Notes: a model not told the origin generated them from the sequence alone. DNA of 64,000 nt from Vanilla planifolia (GCA_023846275.1 JAIUJO010000186.1:747221-811220), one strand, 5' to 3'. Shown: positions 1 through 12,133, numbered from the stretch's first letter. Numbers and translations: made by a program.

Positions 1-61
1 ATTTTTTCTTATAATTCACCGAAAAACTATTTGTGGTTTTTTTTCGATTCACCTCCAACCC
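1..61 (-). mobile_element. Copia LTR copy A, left fragment (split by the solo LTR)
   Basis: These 61 bases align with about 6300-6355 of LTR copy B: both read ATTTTTTCTTAT, then TTCA/TTCACC, AAACTATTT, a T-rich stretch and TCCACA/CACCTCCA. Copy B continues about 290 bp further left of that point, so copy A must extend beyond the left edge of the window. It is the 3' LTR of a minus-strand Copia fossil. Confidence 0.7.
57..61 (+). repeat. Left target-site duplication AACCC of the solo LTR
   Basis: AACCC lies directly before the TGTTACACCC end of the solo LTR and recurs directly after its other end at 3245-3249. A 5-bp duplication is the expected length for LTR-retrotransposon integrase. Confidence 0.85.
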
Positions 62-102
62 TGTTACACCCCATTTTTTCCTAGGCTGATTTTTGGCTTA
101 CA

Positions 103-124
103 TTTTTTTTTTTTTTTTTTTTTT
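103..124 (+). repeat. Poly-T run (22 T)
   Basis: An uninterrupted run of 22 T lies about 40 bp inside the left end of the solo LTR. Its being uninterrupted fits the young age of this LTR, although homopolymers are also prone to assembly length errors. Confidence 0.9.
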
Positions 125-1055
125 ACATATAGACAGCTCAGATCGTCCCATACCAACCTGAGTAGCCTACGAAAAACATAGGATATAACACATCATTACA
201 CACCTACTTTCCTTAACAATGTGGATCCCATCTCCCGGGTACACCGTCAAATCAGGTTCATGACTCTTGAATTAACAGATGGACTCGCGCAATGTTACTC
301 CTGCTAGACCCAATACTCCTAACCCATACCGATAGGAGAACCGGTCTAATAGAAGTCTGAACCCCCACGGTTAAGTTCCATAGTCATGTAATGACCTCAC
401 CATCAAAAAATAAAATACATAACATCCTCAGATAAAATATGGCACTCCACACACTATACCACCAAGACAATAAAGTAAAACAGTGAATGGAAACTACATC
501 ACATCACAAGAATAAGATCCAAGTCCAACAAATACAATATCATCCAACTAGATACATAAGTCAGAATCACCCTCACATAATACAAGACATAAAAATAACA
601 GTCTCACTGAATACATCCAACAGCAACAATCAACTAACCAGAATGTCTCGGATAATCACAGATCAGATCTCCTCCACTAGCCTACTGATCACGATCCCAC
701 CTAAAGCTGGGTGGCGTCAAGTCTGCCGAGCCACTGGAAAAATATAGATAAAAAGGAATGAGCTACGCCCAGTAAGAAAGACAGCTAGTAAAAACTCACA
801 TGCAAGAGAAGGATAATAGCAAAAGTATAGGAATACAGCATAACAATGTAGGGTGGAAAGGCACTCTCAGTCCCAGACTCCGACCAACCACAGTCACCCC
901 TAGTCACACCAGAGTAGCTCTCCTATGGGCTTCCAGGTAGCGTGCCAGTGGGAATGCCCATCTCGAAACACGCATGGCGCCTAAGCACCCGACACCGCAG
1001 CGTCTCTCGTCAATCAATCTCCTGGAGACTATAGACAAATCCAGTCACAAAATCT

Positions 1056-1165
1056 CTAGCCAACGTGAGACACCCCTGCCACCCTAAGGCGCGCAGGCCT
1101 ACACACTTGGCTAGCCACTGCGAGACACCCCTGCCACCCTCAGGCGCGCAGGCCTACACACATGG
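1056..1165 (+). repeat. 55-bp tandem duplication inside the solo LTR
   Basis: Two adjacent copies (1056-1110 and 1111-1165) share CTAGCCA, GAGACACCCCTGCCACCCT and AGGCGCGCAGGCCTACACAC, with only a few differences. The motif is C-rich and unlike the neighbouring AT-rich DNA. It is probably a replication-slippage or unequal-exchange duplication private to this LTR or its subfamily. No regulatory role can be assigned from sequence. Confidence 0.85.
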
Positions 1166-1766
1166 ACCAGGAGAGATCGACTCAGCCACCGTCCCAAGGA
1201 GTCCTCTACCAACAACTTCTATAGAAGCTCACGCCCCTACAGTGATTGCCAATCTCTAACTCCAAGATCCAGCAACATGTGTCCAGGTACAACAAGGCGC
1301 ATACCAGTCCACATGTATACTGTGGAAGCTAAGTCTGAACCGCACAGTTACCTACCACAACTACCCTAAAACATCATATAGGGTCTATAGTAGTCCGGTC
1401 CAGCATGTCAATCCATAAAATATGCCAACACTGAGTAAACTGACTCAATCCATGTCAATGCCATCCAAGTAACATAAACTGTATCGAAATTCTGACTATT
1501 CTGGTAACACTTACCCAAGTGTCACACTTCCTTCCAACTGATCCAGCTGTACTGAATTTATGGATAATTTCCAACAGTAACTTTCAACTTGTCTATGTGA
1601 TTTCCCTAAATCACATTTTTCTCGTTTCAGGAAATTTTAAATTTCAACTTCAATTTCTGCCCTTTATCCATTTTCCGAAATTCGGAATAAATTTCCGAAT
1701 TTAAAATTTAAATTCCAGATATATCTTTTTTTCCGAAAATTTGAAATAAATTTCCGAAAATTTAAA

Positions 1767-1868
1767 TTCCACATATTTTCCGAAAATTCGAATTAAAAAT
1801 TTTTCCACATATTTTCCGAAAATTCGGATTAAAAAAAATTCCACATATTTTCCGAAAATTCGGATTAA
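1767..1868 (+). repeat. 36-bp tandem repeat, about 2.8 copies, inside the solo LTR
   Basis: Copies start at 1767, 1803 and 1839, each carrying TTCCACATATTTTCCGAAAA followed by TTCGRATTAA and an A-rich spacer. Each unit contains the small palindrome TTTTCCGAAAA / CCGAAAATTCGG. More degenerate relatives of the TTCCGAA motif extend upstream to about 1675 and downstream to about 1880. Repeats of this kind in plant LTRs can be promoter or enhancer modules, but nothing here proves it. Confidence 0.85.
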
Positions 1869-3244
1869 TTTCCGAATTAAGTTTTTTCCTCCGCCGTTCG
1901 TCCGCGCCCGCGTTCCGCTGAACCGGGTTTCGCTGCCGGTTCGGAAAACCCGCGCTGAACCGCGAACCCACCGGCCGAACCTTTAAATCAAATTTTCCAG
2001 CCGACGTTTAGTATTTAAATATTATTAATTATTAATTAATTACAATTATTTAATTAACTAAGCTGAAATTAATCTAATCCATCTCCTTCCTCCGCCCGGC
2101 GGCTGCGAAACCCTAGCCGACGATTCCTCCGGGAAATTCCGTTTTCCCCGTCGATTTCCAACGACCGAGATCAAGGAGAAGCAAAATCCGATGTTCATAC
2201 TATCCTAATTTGTCAATAATGCCACTAATTTCTAAGATTCAATCAAATTTCCTGCCGAAGTTTTCATCCGATCCTCATTTAACAATTTATGAAATTAAAC
2301 AAACAATCTATGAAATTAAACAATTTTCAGCATTTGATACAATCTTAACATGATTAAAGTCCATAATAGAATCATCAATTGCTCGGTAAAATTTCCAATT
2401 TGACGGGTATAATTTTTTCCGAAAACCCTAAAATGCTAAATCAATAATTTGCATTAATCACTTTAAAAAAAAACACAATTCACATGCTCTGGTAGTTAAT
2501 TGCAAAGTAATTCATATTTTTAATTCGCTAATTAACGAAATTTAAACTGAATTTCCTACCTTTTTCTTCTCCGGCGACGGTGGCGACGGTGAAGCTCGCA
2601 CACGACCAACTGCTGCTCCTCGCCGAACGAAACCGGTACCAATCGATTCTCCTCGATCACGCGAACCTCCAGGTACAAAAAGCCCCTTGTAAGGCTGCCG
2701 GAAAATATCGCCGTCTGCCGCGAACACCTCGTCTCCGGCCGCCGTTCGAAACCCTAAGGGCCGAAACGGTTCGGGTTAAATACCCTGCTTAAACCGGTAA
2801 TAACCCGTTAAGAACCCATTAAGCGCCGGTTGACCTTCTAAAACGCCGCTTAACACCCGATCAGCCGGTTAATCTCCACTGCTGATCTCGTCCGTCCGAT
2901 CCGCTTATTCGCGGCTTATCCGAACGCACTCGCAAACGCACCTCGGCGAACCGCCCCCTCCTTCGCTGAACCGCTCCGGTCCGGTTCACGCGCGGTAAAA
3001 ACCAAATTCCGGTTTAAAAATCTAATTAACCGATTTAAATAGATTTTCGAATTTCCAAAAATCCAATTAAACAGGGAAAATTACTTAAAAATTTCCTCGG
3101 TGCTCCGAAAAATCCCCAGAAATTTTTAGAAATTCTAATAGCCTCCAATTGAGCTCCTGGCTCATCCTACTATCGATTTGAAATCATCCAAGCCATAATT
3201 TAATTATTGAAGATTAAACCTATAATATTTTACCGGGTATAACA

Positions 3245-3249
3245 AACCC
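3245..3249 (+). repeat. Right target-site duplication AACCC of the solo LTR
   Basis: Exact copy of bases 57-61, directly after TATAACA. Removing 62-3244 plus one copy of AACCC rejoins two pieces of an older Copia LTR that read continuously when compared with its sister copy around 6300-6400. Confidence 0.85.
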
Positions 3250-4967
3250 ATTAGCTTTTGCATGTTTAACTATAACCCTGGAATGTGTGAGCTCAAATCT
3301 GGAGAAATATGTTTTGAGAACAAATAAAACCTACTTTTTCTCGTAAGTAGAGCCACCTAATCAAGAAGAAAATAAAAATAAAGCAAGAAATAAAATTTCG
3401 ATAAAAATGTATAGATTTTCTTATGCTTCTTGACGAAAATAAAAAGACATAAAGAGCTCAAAAGTATGTAGATAACTAAGAAAATAAAAGCTTAGAAAGA
3501 GTTTGATTATAGATGTTAGAAAATCAACGTTATTACAACAGTTGCTTCTAGAGTACTTAAAAAGCTTTTGAAAATGACTTGAAATTTTATTTTGATACAT
3601 TGCCTACAACAATACTACTAATAACAAATGAAATAACATTACATATGGTGGACCATCATTGTTCGATTCGCAAGGAAAAGTGTTGGGTCATTAGATCTAA
3701 AGGTTTTAAAATGGGTGAGTTATGTACTATTAATCAAGATGGATTAGACTTGAGTCATCTTATCAAGTCAAAAAAGTTCTAGATTTTTTATTTATCAATG
3801 ACAAAGATATAAATAATCTCAAATGTAGCACTCAAACATATAGAGAGCTTTGCCATTTGATACAAGGATAGATTATTTCAAAAGGTTTAGATAAGCAAAG
3901 CTGTATGATGAAGTCAAATGTGATCTTGACTAACCAATTTCTTGCAAATATTGAGCATTTATAGTAAATGAAATGTTTGCCATTTGATCAAAAATTTGGT
4001 GGTGAGAATAACTCATGCTTCAGCTACAAAATGCTAAAAGAATTTAGTCCAACATCACTTATTAAAAAAACATGTTTGTGCTTAATGATATCTTTTATGT
4101 GTTGATAATGTGATCTAAATTGGGCCTAGCTCCCATCTTTATGTTTATGAGATTAAACCCCTCTGTTCCATTATATGATTATAAAATTACAAGTTATATT
4201 TTGGGTCTTAGGCTACATGTCAAAGACTATATGCATTAACCCAACTTTATTTACGACTTGTTCCAGAAAAGGATTAGGACCTTGCCCGACATGGTTCTAC
4301 TCTCTGATTCCTATGATTGCAAATGCTCCCTTTGGCTAACTCGGCCCAAAAACTTTGTACCCAGTCATATCTTAGGATATGATTTAAATTTATTTTTTAG
4401 TTAAGGAAATTTACTAGAATTAAATCTTTAGTTTGCCTAAAGTTTAATAATGGACATGAAATTTGACAAATATATAGATTTAATTAAATAAAGGATTGAG
4501 TGAAAAAATTTAGTCCTATATGTTTTCTAAATAAAGGAAAAGATGACCAAATTGGATGCTTAAATTATGATTTGAAAGTGAAATGATTGGATATGTGCCC
4601 TATAATCAACAAGTTAACTTTTTATAAAAAAATGAAAAACCTTTACAAATTTGATGTCCATGTCTACAATCATTGATTTTTCCTGAACAACCGAAGGTGC
4701 TTTCAAGACCATTAATTCACAATTTAAAGGTGCATGGCTTGTTCTTTACATGTAAAATAGTTTCACCCCAAATAGACCAATTAGAACAAAAAGCTAAACA
4801 TTTAATGTTGGACTTATCAAAAATAAGGGTGAACTAATATTCTCCATCTTTTTATAATGACAATGCATAAATGTTTAGATAAAAATAGAATTTCTACAAA
4901 TATATATTTAAGAAAAGGTAAGGGCGACATATATATTCCACCATACTTCATGCTCATCCTTACCACA
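3250..4967 (-). mobile_element. Copia LTR copy A, right fragment
   Basis: This segment aligns base for base, with many substitutions and small indels, to about 6361-8200. Shared landmarks include ATTAGCTTTTG/ACTAGCTTTTG, GATAGATTATTTCAAAAG, GACCTTGCCC, ACTTTGTACCCAGT/GCTTTGTACTCAGT, AATGGACATGAAATTTG and GGTGCATGGCTTGTT. By eye the two copies differ at perhaps a quarter or more of positions, so the element is old. On the minus strand this is the 3' LTR. The right end is set near 4967, where a purine-rich minus-strand run (AGTGAGGGGGAGCATG, about 4968-4985) looks like a polypurine tract. An alternative end near 4839 (a TAATA matching TAACA at 8071-8075) is possible. Confidence 0.75.
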
Positions 4968-6011
4968 TGCTCCCCCTCACTTTGTGGCAAATCTAAATTT
5001 TAACTAAGTAACAATCTTTGTCCAACACTGAGAACAACAAAAGGGAGGAATGATTAGCACAATTTTTATTTTTCCTACTTGTTACCTTGTTCATTAAATA
5101 GCTTCTTACTTTGTTCCTAGTAATCCTTTTTTTATTAAAATAATATCTTCTTTTTTCATTTCATGGCTCATCAATACTTCTACCATATCGAAAGCTTTTT
5201 TATTAATGGGTTTTATGATTAACTCATGAAACATAACATATATAATCTTATGCTTTTCAATACTCATATGAAAATGAAATAAATTTTAATGATCCCTTTT
5301 TATGCCAAAGAAACTAACTAAACAAATCAAATAAACTACATAATATTTCAATTCTTAAAAAAGAAATCATAAGAGATTCCAATCATATTTTCTCTACGAA
5401 TCCCTTGAAAAACAATAGCAATGATATGCTCATAATCAATGAATTTATCATCCTACATTTGAGATAAATGTCATATAAAAATCATCTTTGCATACTTTGA
5501 ATGCTGGTAATTCTTGTTTCCTTACTGCATGCTTTAGTTTACTTGTGGTAGCCACCTCCACAACCCCTCTTATCATCTTAATCTTTTATGTCAATTGTTC
5601 TACAAGTAACTCATCCAACATGGTTTTCTTACTTCTTTGCCCATCTTTACTATTATGACAAGAGTATCACACTCTTTGGATAGAGTTATTACAACTTTCC
5701 TTGCAAACCTATATTAGAAAACACTTTTTCAAGATTTGCCAATCTATTAGCAATATTTGTATATTGCATAAATGTATTCTTTAAAGGTTTCCTTTAGATT
5801 CATTCTAAAGAGATCATAATCAAGTGTAAGCAAATTTATTTTTGTATGTTTAACTTGTGAAGCACAAAAAGATGATAACATAAAAATAAAACTTAATTTA
5901 TAAATAAAACAATAATTATATAAATTGAACAAACTAATTAAAACAAAGACGCACAAATGATCACACAAGTGATTTGACTCAAAATTTATTAAGAACCCTC
6001 TCTGATACAAA
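4968..6011 (-). mobile_element. Internal part of the minus-strand Copia fossil, with gag remnant
   Basis: About 1 kb lies between LTR copies A and B, far too short for a complete Copia interior, so most of gag-pol is gone. Reading leftward on the minus strand it holds a primer-binding site (5999-6010), a stretch matching UBN2-type (Retrotran_gag_2) Copia gag at about 5500-5860, and a polypurine-like tract near 4968-4985. The clearest gag match is at 5750-5857, where the residues QVKHTKINLLTLDYDLFRM fit the family pattern QVK..KI.ML...YELF.M. The element is broken many times over. Its part order (LTR, primer site, gag, purine tract, LTR) supports the orientation. The fossil belongs to the same family as the plus-strand copy at 9859-13404. 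Confidence 0.75.
5999..6010 (-). other. Primer-binding site remnant (initiator tRNA-Met type)
   Basis: On the minus strand this reads TTGTATCAGAGA, one base from the plant Copia primer site TTGGTATCAGAG. It sits directly beside the inner end of LTR copy B, as expected. It is followed on the minus strand by GAGTCAAATCACTTGTG, which is identical to 12168-12184 beside the other Copia primer site. Confidence 0.75.
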
Positions 6012-8200
6012 TTAAAGCAAAAACTAGTGTTTAAATTAAACAAATGGAGGCATTCTGTGTTTTAGGATAGTTTTACTAATTTTAGGAAGAAATTTATTTC
6101 TTAAATATTTTCATATAAAAAGTATTTTATGTTCATAGAAAATTTTATTTATAAATATAATAATTTATAATTTTTCTTATTAAGGAAAATGACAATAAAA
6201 CTTGAAATGGTACACAAAGTTTTATTTTAGTTTAAACTAAAATTTACATCCACCTTGAACTAAATTTAGGAAAAACACCACTAATAGATGAGCTTCAACT
6301 TGAATTTTTTTCTTATGGTTCATTTCTAAACTATTTTTTTCTTATGGTCCACATTTGGCTTACTAGCTTTTGTGAGTTAAACTATAAAAAGGGTTTTTAT
6401 GAGCTTAAGTATAGCTTGGGTATTTATGAGATCAAATTGAACTTGAGTTTTCATAAATGTAGGGGCACCCAACCCAAAAGAAAAACAAAAATTTAATAAG
6501 AAATAAATTTTTCATAAGAACATGCAAACTTTTATATCCTAAATGGTGAACATACGATAATACGTACAGCTCAAAATTATGAAGAGAAGTGACAAAATAG
6601 AAGAATAGAAGATATGTGCTTAGGTAGAAAATGTTTAAATCTCATACAATTGTAAGTCCTAGGTGTTATGAGAAATTTATGCTTGTAGAATTTGATGTCA
6701 CCTATCTTTGAGATGCTAACATGTTGGTAATGCTCATTTAATGTTTTATTAGCAATTAAAATTTTAATTATATCAACTATAAATTTAAGGAAAAGCTATT
6801 TCAAAAGTTGCTTACAAACAACTTACAAAGCTTTTCCAAAATGTTGCCCATAACTATGCCAGTAACGATTGATGAAATAGCCATTAGGTAGGATGGACTG
6901 AATCCATTGGATCAGCTTCAACAAGTTTTAGGCTTTGGATCAAAATATTTAAAAAGTGGATGAGTTATGGATGGTTGGATCAACATAGATTAATTCAGGG
7001 CCATATCATCTTGTCGACTGAGTTCTTATTCTTTTGATTAATTGATGATAAAGGTGGAAATGAAATCAATCATAGGATTCAAACTTGGAGAGAAGTGGGC
7101 CATCTAATACAAAGATAGATTATTTCAAAAGACAAAAATAAACAAAGCCACCGAAGGAAGTCATTCATGATCTTTGCTAGTTTATTTCTACCGAAGATTT
7201 ATAAAAAATGAAAAAGGTGCCATTCTATTAAAGATTGCTTGGTGAGAAATAATTCATGTTTTCACCACTGAATGCTGATCGAAGTTTGTCCCAAATTGCC
7301 TAATGGAGAAATAGTTTGCAATTCTTAATATCCTTATTGTCTTGATAATATAAGTCAAATTGGCATTGGCTCCCCCATACTATGCTGACGATTTGACCAC
7401 CCAATTCCTGCATATGCCTTCATGATTATAGGTTACAGTTTAGGTCTTAGCTCACCTTTTAAACACAAAATGTGTTACCCTAACAAAGTTTAGAACTAAA
7501 CCCAGGTCAAGATTGAGACCTTGCCCAACTTGGTCGTAATCTCTATTCCCTATGCTTGTGAATGTCTAGTTGGGCTGCTTGACCCGAGTGCTTTGTACTC
7601 AGTTATAACTTAGGATGGGCATTCATATTTTTTTAACTTAGAAAATTTAATAGAATTTAAATTTTAATTTATCCAAAATTTAAGAATGGACATGAAATTT
7701 GGCAAATATATTGATTTAAACAAAGAAATGATTGAGTTAAAAAAAAGGAGTGTTATATGCTTCTTAAACAAAAGGATGATAAATTGAATTTTTAAATTAG
7801 GATTTGAAGGTGAGATGAATGGAGATATACCTTATAATGAAAAAGCTGACATTGTATAGTAAGATAAAGGAAAAATATTTCAAATTTGTTGCACTTAACT
7901 TCATTCTTTAAAGCTTGTTAACACTCCAAGGTACTTCTACAAACTTTAATTCACCATCTTTAAAGGTGCATGGCTTGTTATTTAAAGGAAAACAAATTTC
8001 ACATTAGACAGAACTATTAGAATAAAATTCTAAACATTTAATGCTTGACTCATCAAACATAAGAGTGACCTAACACTTCATCACACATTTGTACCATGAA
8101 AAAATATAAGACAAAAGAAAGAGATTTATAAAAAACCTTATATGTTTCTATTCACATGCATTAGGTTGCAAGGCCAAGCTTGCATGTGCCCAACGTCAAG
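6012..8200 (-). mobile_element. Copia LTR copy B (5' LTR on the minus strand)
   Basis: Full-length sister of copy A, about 2.1-2.2 kb. Its left edge is fixed by the adjacent primer-binding site at 5999-6010. The right edge is less certain: 8075 (TAACA, giving TGTTAG on the minus strand) is one candidate and about 8200 another, by comparison with copy A. Copy B lacks the 3.2-kb solo LTR; the matching point is near 6355-6361, so it preserves the pre-insertion sequence. Long LTRs together with a UBN2 gag suggest a SIRE/Maximus-like Copia, which is inference. Confidence 0.75.
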
Positions 8201-9858
8201 TGTCATATGCTTGCTTAGAGCTTACTTAGGTGATGTGCACACACGATAGATAGGTGGACCAAACCAGTGCAGACGTGCCGGTGCAATGTCGATGTTGAAG
8301 TGCACCAAGTCAGTGGTGGATGACACCTATCGTACCTTAACTAGGAATTCAAAACATTCTCACACATATTGTAGATGGCTTTCATATGCCATATGCAGGT
8401 AAGGCTTTGATGGTTGGGTATAAGGCTACATGACTAAAAATTTGCGAACTTTCTAAATTTTGTAAGAGGTCAAACGTGTCTTTCTTGAATTGAAATTTTA
8501 AGCTTTTGGTATTAAAATATTTTATCCTAACATTTGTGCAAATGGGTGAAAGGATATATGAAGAAACTAAAAAAAATAAAATAATGGAGGCAAACTCAAT
8601 GAGAATTTAGAGAATTCTTGGAAATGAAAAATCATCAATTTAGAACCCTTTGAAAGGAAACTTTTGAGAAATTCAAACCCCATGTGGCAAAATATCTCCT
8701 TTTTGTAATATCACAGTTCATCTAGCCATTATCATGCTTTCACTTCCATTAAAATTACTTTATGAAGATGTTTAACTAATAAGGGCTTGGGGTAAAAACA
8801 CCTTTTAGATAGCTCATGTTATTTTTGGTATAAGAACACTTTCATTCGTCACTAATGGAAAGTGCAAAGAAGAGGATAGTTGAAGAGAAAATTCATAAAA
8901 GAGATTTACAAGACTAAAGAGGCTTTAGTTGAGGTGACTGTTTCAACTATTTCACCATCAAGTTTGGTGGAATTGGTAGAGTATTTAACCCAACAAATTC
9001 TTATCTTAAGAAAGATAATGCTAAAATCTCAATCCTTTCTAATGATGGATAAAAAACAATCCATCAAAAGAAAATAATCTTAATTAGAGAAATTTTTTAT
9101 TAAGGAGTAACCCAAAGGTTTTTGGAGATAAAGGTGAGAATGGCACTTATTTCACCATTTTAACATGTTGGAATGATAATATCTTTTGAAGTTAGTTGCT
9201 ACATAACTTACCAATTTATGATGATACATTAAACGTCAAAAAATTAGATACCTGTTGGAGCAATGGGACATATTTCACTCTATATAAGAATTGATCAATT
9301 GACAAAATGGGGTATGTTCGATTAAAAAATATTAGCTTTGTGTTATCACAGCAAAGTGCTCGCCTTGAAAATGACCCTATTATAGAAGTGGCTTAGAGCC
9401 AATTTAACTAATTATTCCAAGAAGAATTTTTTATCTTTGTTTACATGGAGGGAATTTTGAGGAAATAGGACAGTCAACAACGTTAGTAAAGATAAACAGT
9501 GTCGGAATATACCATAAAATTTTGACAACAAGTGGGAGTTTGGAAATTGCATATTCATGAGACACATATTTTATCAAAATATATTACCAATCTATAATAT
9601 CTGATTGATATTAAATTATTTATTTTTCTTTTTCAATTTTTAAAATAAGTAATTTAATATTCCATGGTCATCAAAAAGAAAAATGAAATGAAATAGTCAT
9701 GACGAGAAGGATAACATATGGGAGGTTTGAGCATAAATGAAAATTTTTGTGATAAAAGAAACAATATCCTCTAGTAAAATATATTTTAGTCATAACCAAC
9801 AATAATTCTTCTATGAACAAAATTTAGAAGTATTGTGATCTTTACAAGAAGACATCAC
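8201..9858. other. Spacer between two Copia fossils; possible weak gag-like trace
   Basis: There is no recognisable gene in these 1.65 kb. The stretch 8224-8330 is GC-richer than its neighbours and repeats the motif GTGCANNNNGNCGGTGCA loosely. A 65-codon frame at 8880-9077 is Lys/Ser-rich and unknown to me. Around 9215-9400 the plus-strand translation contains NVKKLDT and, further on, KMGYV, which loosely recalls another Copia gag type (GKMGY..G). The match is too short to trust. Confidence 0.3.
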
Positions 9859-12133
9859 ACATGTGAGAAAAAAGTTGAAAATTCCATTATGGACCTTTTC
9901 CAAAAGAGATAGAAAGGATTAAATACTTACTATAGTAGAGACTATTAGTCACCCTTATGTTTGATAAGTCAACCATAAATGTTTAACATTTTATTTAATT
10001 TGTTTATTTAAGGTGAATGAAGTTTAGTTTTAAAGAACAAGTCATCAACTTTTCAAGATAGTGAATTAGTAGGCACCAAAGCACCTCGGTGTATTAAGCA
10101 AGCTTCAAAGAATAAAGACATGCACATTAGCTCTGATAAGGTTTTCTTATTTTTACTTCAAATAGAGTGTTACTTTGTTGATTATAAAGCCTTCTCTATT
10201 CATATCAATTTCAACTCCTACTAAAGCATTCAATTATTCAATCTTCTCCTTGATTTAAACAATGTATAACATTTTTATTTCTTATCACTTAATCACTTTT
10301 TAGCTAGATACTACTTAAGAATCTTCATTAAATTTCATGTTAGGCCAAGTGTTTAAATTCAATTAAGCTTCAGTTAAATTACCAAAACAATTTGTTAACA
10401 TTTTCATAATTAAAAAAGTAGAAATTTATCTTAAGCAACATCTCAAGCAATGGCCCTATGTAAAGCTCTAGGACAAGCTAGCTTAAATGTGCATTTTTAA
10501 TCCTTGGTGCAAGAGATAGCTAGATGAAAATTGCGTTGAGTATAATCACTGCAATTGTACATCATGGACATACTAAGAGAATAGTAAAAGATCAAGCCAG
10601 GCTAAACTCAAACAAATTCTTATTGGTCGAGCGAGACTCATACACGAAGTAAACCTCCAAGAGTATACGTATGCCCAAGGATGAAATCATGAGGACACAA
10701 AAAGGAGCTAGTCCAAGTTTTCCTTGTATATAGCACCCATGCATGGTATTATAAAGTGCAAACCACCCCATAACCTATAATGTGGGGCTATTACATTTTT
10801 TCTTATATTCCTTCAAATATGGCACATAATGGAGATCACCTCCACGTTTTAAACAGTGACCTTGATCCATTTTACCACCAATTCAATAAGGCAAATCAAT
10901 AAATATTTATTCATTCCTTCTTGTTCTTTATCTTTGATTGGATGACTAAGATTTTAACCACTTGTAAGTTTTGCCTTATGCCTATGATAACATGATCATA
11001 GTCTCATCTATACTTACTAGATGGCTACAATTATTTCTTTCTTGTCCTAAAATCATGCAACCCAAAATAATCCATTTTGAATCCAATAAGTAAGACTATT
11101 CACACCTTTGCTACTATTCATAAGAATGATCCAAAATGCATCTCACATGATCTGATGGTCAAGGTCTAATCCTACTTGATCTTACTATCCATAAGTCATC
11201 CATTAATACAACTCGTAATCTGATGGACCAAAATTCTAATTTGATGATATAATATTGGCTTATCACTGCTAACAATTAATCCACTTGTTGATATTTGAGC
11301 CACTAAGTAAGCAATTTTTGGAAAAATATTTTAACTGGTTTTGAAAAGCTTTCTAAGCTCATTACAAGGAGCTTTTAAAATATCTTTATCTTATCTTATT
11401 AAGAATAATAATCAAAATTTTAATATAAATGCCTAACCATTATGAATGACCTTACTAAGGATTATGAAGTATTATTTGAGATATTAACAAAGCACTTTGT
11501 AATATTCTACTAGCATAACTTTTCTAATAGCAACTACGTCGTAGTTCTTCTCAAAACAAAAAATTCTTCCATCTAGGGAAAGCACTTCTATATGCTAAAA
11601 TTCTTACTTGTCTTCTTAATTTTAAGCTCATTGTTTCTTGTTCAATTAATAAAAAAACATAGAAAATTCTATGAACTTATTAGAATTTTTTCTTCTTGCT
11701 ATATTTTCCTTTTTTTTTAAGTTTGGTGATCTGACCTTTGCAAAAGCATGGGTTTAGATTAATCTTTTGAAATACCAAGTTGGGGTTGAGCTCACAAATG
11801 TTGGGGTTATAGTTCAACTCACAAAAGTTAGTAGTTCTAAGGGAAACATAAGAGAAAATCTCAAGTAGCAACCTTTTGTTAGTGGCATTTTTCTTAAACA
11901 AGCTTAGGCATCGATGCATGTTCTTATTTAAACTCAACCATGAAAAACTTTTGGTGTCCCATTTTAATTTTTATCTTCATTTTTTTTGTCATATTAAAAA
12001 TAAATGGATATAAATATTCAAGGCTTTTTATAAGGATAAAATTTTTTTTGAAAATTAAATTAATAAAAAATAATAAAAGTTAATTTAAAACAAAAAATTC
12101 CTCCTCTCTTTTAAGATTTTTGCATAGTTCAAT
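9859..12133 (+). mobile_element. Copia LTR copy C (5' LTR of the plus-strand fossil)
   Basis: This is the reverse complement of the A/B LTR family. Near the start, ACTATTAGTCACCCTTATGTT, AATGTTTAACATTT and AAAGAACAAG mirror the ends of copies A and B. The inner end is fixed by the primer-binding site at 12134. The left end near 9859 (TGTGAGAAAAAAG) is chosen by length and by resemblance to TGTGGTAAGG at the end of copy A; a start near 9945 is also possible. The middle, about 10500-10900, is poorly alignable with A and B, so part of it may be rearranged or inserted. Confidence 0.7.

Larger units (their letters stand above)
62..3244. mobile_element. Solo LTR of a Ty3/Gypsy element, probably Tekay/Del-like (3183 bp)
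   Basis: This block begins TGTTACACCCC and ends CGGGTATAACA, giving TG...CA ends with a short TGTTA/TAACA inverted repeat. The 5-bp direct repeat AACCC flanks it on both sides. I see no primer-binding site, polypurine tract, gag or pol inside, so it reads as a solo LTR left by recombination between the two LTRs of a full element. The unusual length (3.2 kb) and the TGTTACACCC-type end fit the long-LTR Tekay/Del chromoviruses; this family call is inference. It is clearly GC-richer than everything around it, especially at about 1880-1985 and 2560-3000. Ends and target duplication are intact, so it is much younger than the Copia LTR it entered. The transcriptional direction is not settled: CTCA/AGTAAG-type motifs near 750-775 hint at the minus strand. 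Short reading frames inside it match no protein I know. Confidence 0.85.

Noticed and set aside
487-747. 86-codon frame inside the solo LTR as a gene
   Set aside because: It lies wholly within LTR sequence, has no family match, and sits in a GC-richer stretch where chance frames are longer.
1056-1165. CRISPR-like repeat
   Set aside because: Only two directly adjacent copies with no spacers, inside a plant LTR.
2100-2770. AAACCCTA telomere-type words (near 2107 and 2748) as an interstitial telomere
   Set aside because: Single scattered copies, not tandem. Such words are common in plant promoters and leaders.
5747-6043. 98-codon minus-strand frame as a host membrane protein (hydrophobic first half)
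   Set aside because: Its C-terminal third matches Copia gag. The hydrophobic first part is translated primer-site and leader DNA rich in T.
8880-9077. 65-codon Lys/Ser-rich frame as a small gene
   Set aside because: No recognisable domain, no upstream promoter signal, and it lies between retrotransposon fossils.
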